Part shown: piece by piece, positions 63,017 to 64,000 of the stretch
Numbering within the stretch: position 1 is the stretch's first letter
How the letters are laid out: every line of letters starts with the position of its first letter
Assembly: GCA_034423195.1 (NCBI GenBank)
Contig: DAOUIZ010000070.1
Location: forward strand, 37,037-101,036
Source of the DNA: CATOSK01 sp034423195
GTDB taxonomy: Bacteria; Chloroflexota; Dehalococcoidia; Lucifugimonadales; UBA3495
Direction of reading: 5' to 3'
Length of the DNA stretch: 64,000 bases
Program-made: the position numbers and the translations under genes
Notes under the pieces: generated by a model
Databases searched by the model: none
What the model saw: only the letters and a program-made list of their open reading frames with translations
What the model was told of the DNA's origin: nothing

Positions 63017-63706
63017 TTAATCCTGCTCGCCGCCAACCGTCACCAGTTCCCGTACCTGCTGGTAAATCCCCTGGCCAATCCCGTGTACGTCGGTTATCGC
63101 CTCGGTGTTTGGGAAGGGGCCGTGTTGCTCCCGGTGGTCCACGATGGATTGTGCCCTGACTTGCCCTATCCCCGGAAGGGTGACCAGTTCTTCCTTCGTT
63201 GCGGCGTTCAGGTTGACCAGCCCCTGCCCGGAGGTCCCGGTCCCGGAGCCTGGCAGCCCCGCGCTGGAATCGTCCGACGGGCCGGATTGGGGTCCTTCCC
63301 TTGAGGCCCTGGGTGGCGTCTCCCCCACCTTCGGCACGTAGTAATAACCCTCGTCGACAATCCGCTGGGCCAGGTTTATCGCCGCCAGGTCCGCTTCCGG
63401 CCCCGGCCCTCCCGCCGCTTCCATCGCGTCTGCGATGCGTGCCCCGGGGAGCAGTTCATACACGCCCGGGCTTTGGACCGCTCCGTGAACATAGACCTGG
63501 ATGTCTTCGGGGATAGGTGTCCCCGGCGGCTCCCGGCTGGTTGGCGCCGTCGCCGTTCTTTCGGAGCCTTCCCCCGACGGAGGCAGAATCAGGATTTCCG
63601 CGTTGCTCCTGCCCTGGGCCAGCAGGTAGACCGCCGGAATCAACATTCCCGTCGCCAGCACCGCGAAAACCGCCGCAATGAACCACCGGGAGCGCAAAAA
63701 CGTCAC
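63017..63706 (-). CDS. comEA: ComEA-type helix-hairpin-helix DNA-binding protein
   Basis: A 229-residue exported DNA receptor. A single membrane anchor lies at residues 8-31, an SLBB-like domain follows (IQVYVHGAVQSPGVYELLPGARIADAMEAAGG), then a low-complexity linker. It ends with a tandem helix-hairpin-helix domain (LVNLNAATKEELVTLPGIGQVRAQSIVDHREQHGPF). It binds incoming double-stranded DNA for ComEC. Start is GTG 63706 with GGAAGG eight bases upstream. Confidence 0.94.
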   Translation of the reverse strand: MTFLRSRWFIAAVFAVLATGMLIPAVYLLAQGRSNAEILILPPSGEGSERTATAPTSREPPGTPIPEDIQVYVHGAVQSPGVYELLPGARIADAMEAAGGPGPEADLAAINLAQRIVDEGYYYVPKVGETPPRASREGPQSGPSDDSSAGLPGSGTGTSGQGLVNLNAATKEELVTLPGIGQVRAQSIVDHREQHGPFPNTEAITDVHGIGQGIYQQVRELVTVGGEQD

Positions 63707-63816
63707 CGCAGTGTCCTTCCCGTCCCAGGGCTATCGTATGAAGTCTGAATCGAGCCTTTCACCTTTCCTCCCCCATTCCGCCTCCCTTTCTCCCGCCGTT
63801 CCAGCGCAGAGCCTAC

Positions 63817-63853
63817 CCCGTCTTTCCCGCGTAGGCGGGAATCCAGACCCCCG
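63817..63853. repeat. CGTAGG-type inverted repeat
   Basis: CGTCTTTCCCGCGTAGGCGG followed by GAATCCAGACCCCCG, with TTCCCGC/GCGGGAA arms. It is preceded by CGCAGAGCCTACC, which also precedes the degenerate copy at 35936. Confidence 0.75.
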
Positions 63854-63954
63854 TTGTCTGTTCCCCCCGTAGCGTGTTGATCGTTTACGGTAGCGTTCCA
63901 ATTTAGGTGGTGTGGCTTTAGGATAAGGTAAGCAAAAGGGAGAGGAGAGGGGAG

Positions 63955-64000
63955 ATGGGGTTGCTCAATGAGGTGGAAACTCGGTTGGAACAGGAGATGC
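63955..64000 (+). CDS. Unknown gene, 5' end only
   Basis: ATG 63955 is preceded by a purine-rich GAGAGGAGAGGGG that can serve as ribosome-binding site. The frame MGLLNEVETRLEQEM stays open to the window edge. Too short for a family call. Confidence 0.45.
   Translation, partial: MGLLNEVETRLEQEM

Overview
The window is a GC-rich (roughly 60-65 percent) bacterial chromosome segment. It carries dense, mostly single-copy genes with short intergenic gaps and only small repeats. The mix suggests Chloroflexota, most likely a Dehalococcoidia/SAR202-like lineage: four different flavin-dependent luciferase-like monooxygenases, a CaiB/BaiF CoA-transferase, two atypical SDR proteins, a GuaB3-type IMP dehydrogenase relative, ClpC and RadA neighbours, an unlinked 5S rRNA gene, and dispersed GC-rich hairpin repeats. 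The taxonomic call is inference. No 16S or 23S gene is present.

Layout. 1-3009: the end of a DUF1800 gene, an NHL-propeller gene and a DUF1501 gene, all on + and closed by a terminator. 3131-8280: a monooxygenase convergent with dnaE. 8530-12360 (-): a small zinc-ribbon gene, then an apparent operon SDR - UGSC selenoprotein - AIM24-like protein - 355-residue unknown. 12484-19045 (-): a zinc-ribbon unknown, guaB3, radA, clpC and an independently promoted 5S rRNA. 19251-26725: tandem Cache-like lipoprotein or anchored sensor, gamma-glutamyltransferase, DipZ-like thioredoxin lipoprotein, methyltransferase and two monooxygenases. 26826-34447 (-): a VapC-type toxin-antitoxin pair, recQ, a HEPN/PaREP1-like protein, an M24 peptidase, a second SDR, tag and CaiB/BaiF. 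34660-35834 (+): queF and the queuosine-precursor transporter. 36362-40408 (-): a giant IPT/TIG-repeat membrane protein. 40671-42953: accessory-looking patch with a frameshifted membrane-protein gene, a 51-residue Cys-rich ORF, a D5/P4-primase-C-like protein and a retropepsin-like protease. 42989-54974: mostly metabolic enzymes plus tlyA, cinA, a pseudo-receiver, a K+ channel, an MBL hydrolase, Uma2 and a class III aminotransferase. 55099-63706: NIPSNAP, PPOX, M16 peptidase, rph, and comEC/comEA. A new + gene begins at 63955.

Most notable. (1) The gene at 10946-11488 reads through an in-frame TGA within a UGSC motif. A hairpin with a GGUCU apical loop lies downstream at the same spacing I recall for the E. 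coli fdhF SECIS, so it is very probably a selenoprotein, and a standard gene caller would truncate it. (2) Seven intergenic hairpins share a GACAAGT core in the loop, but their stem sequences differ and stay complementary. Most lie just upstream of genes, and one supplies the ribosome-binding site of the M16 peptidase. I know of no name for this family. (3) A second family of near-perfect GC-rich palindromes has three copies. (4) Both SDR-family proteins have lost the catalytic Tyr and Lys. (5) Three genes have a -10 box only 7-9 bases before the ATG and no Shine-Dalgarno, suggesting leaderless mRNAs.
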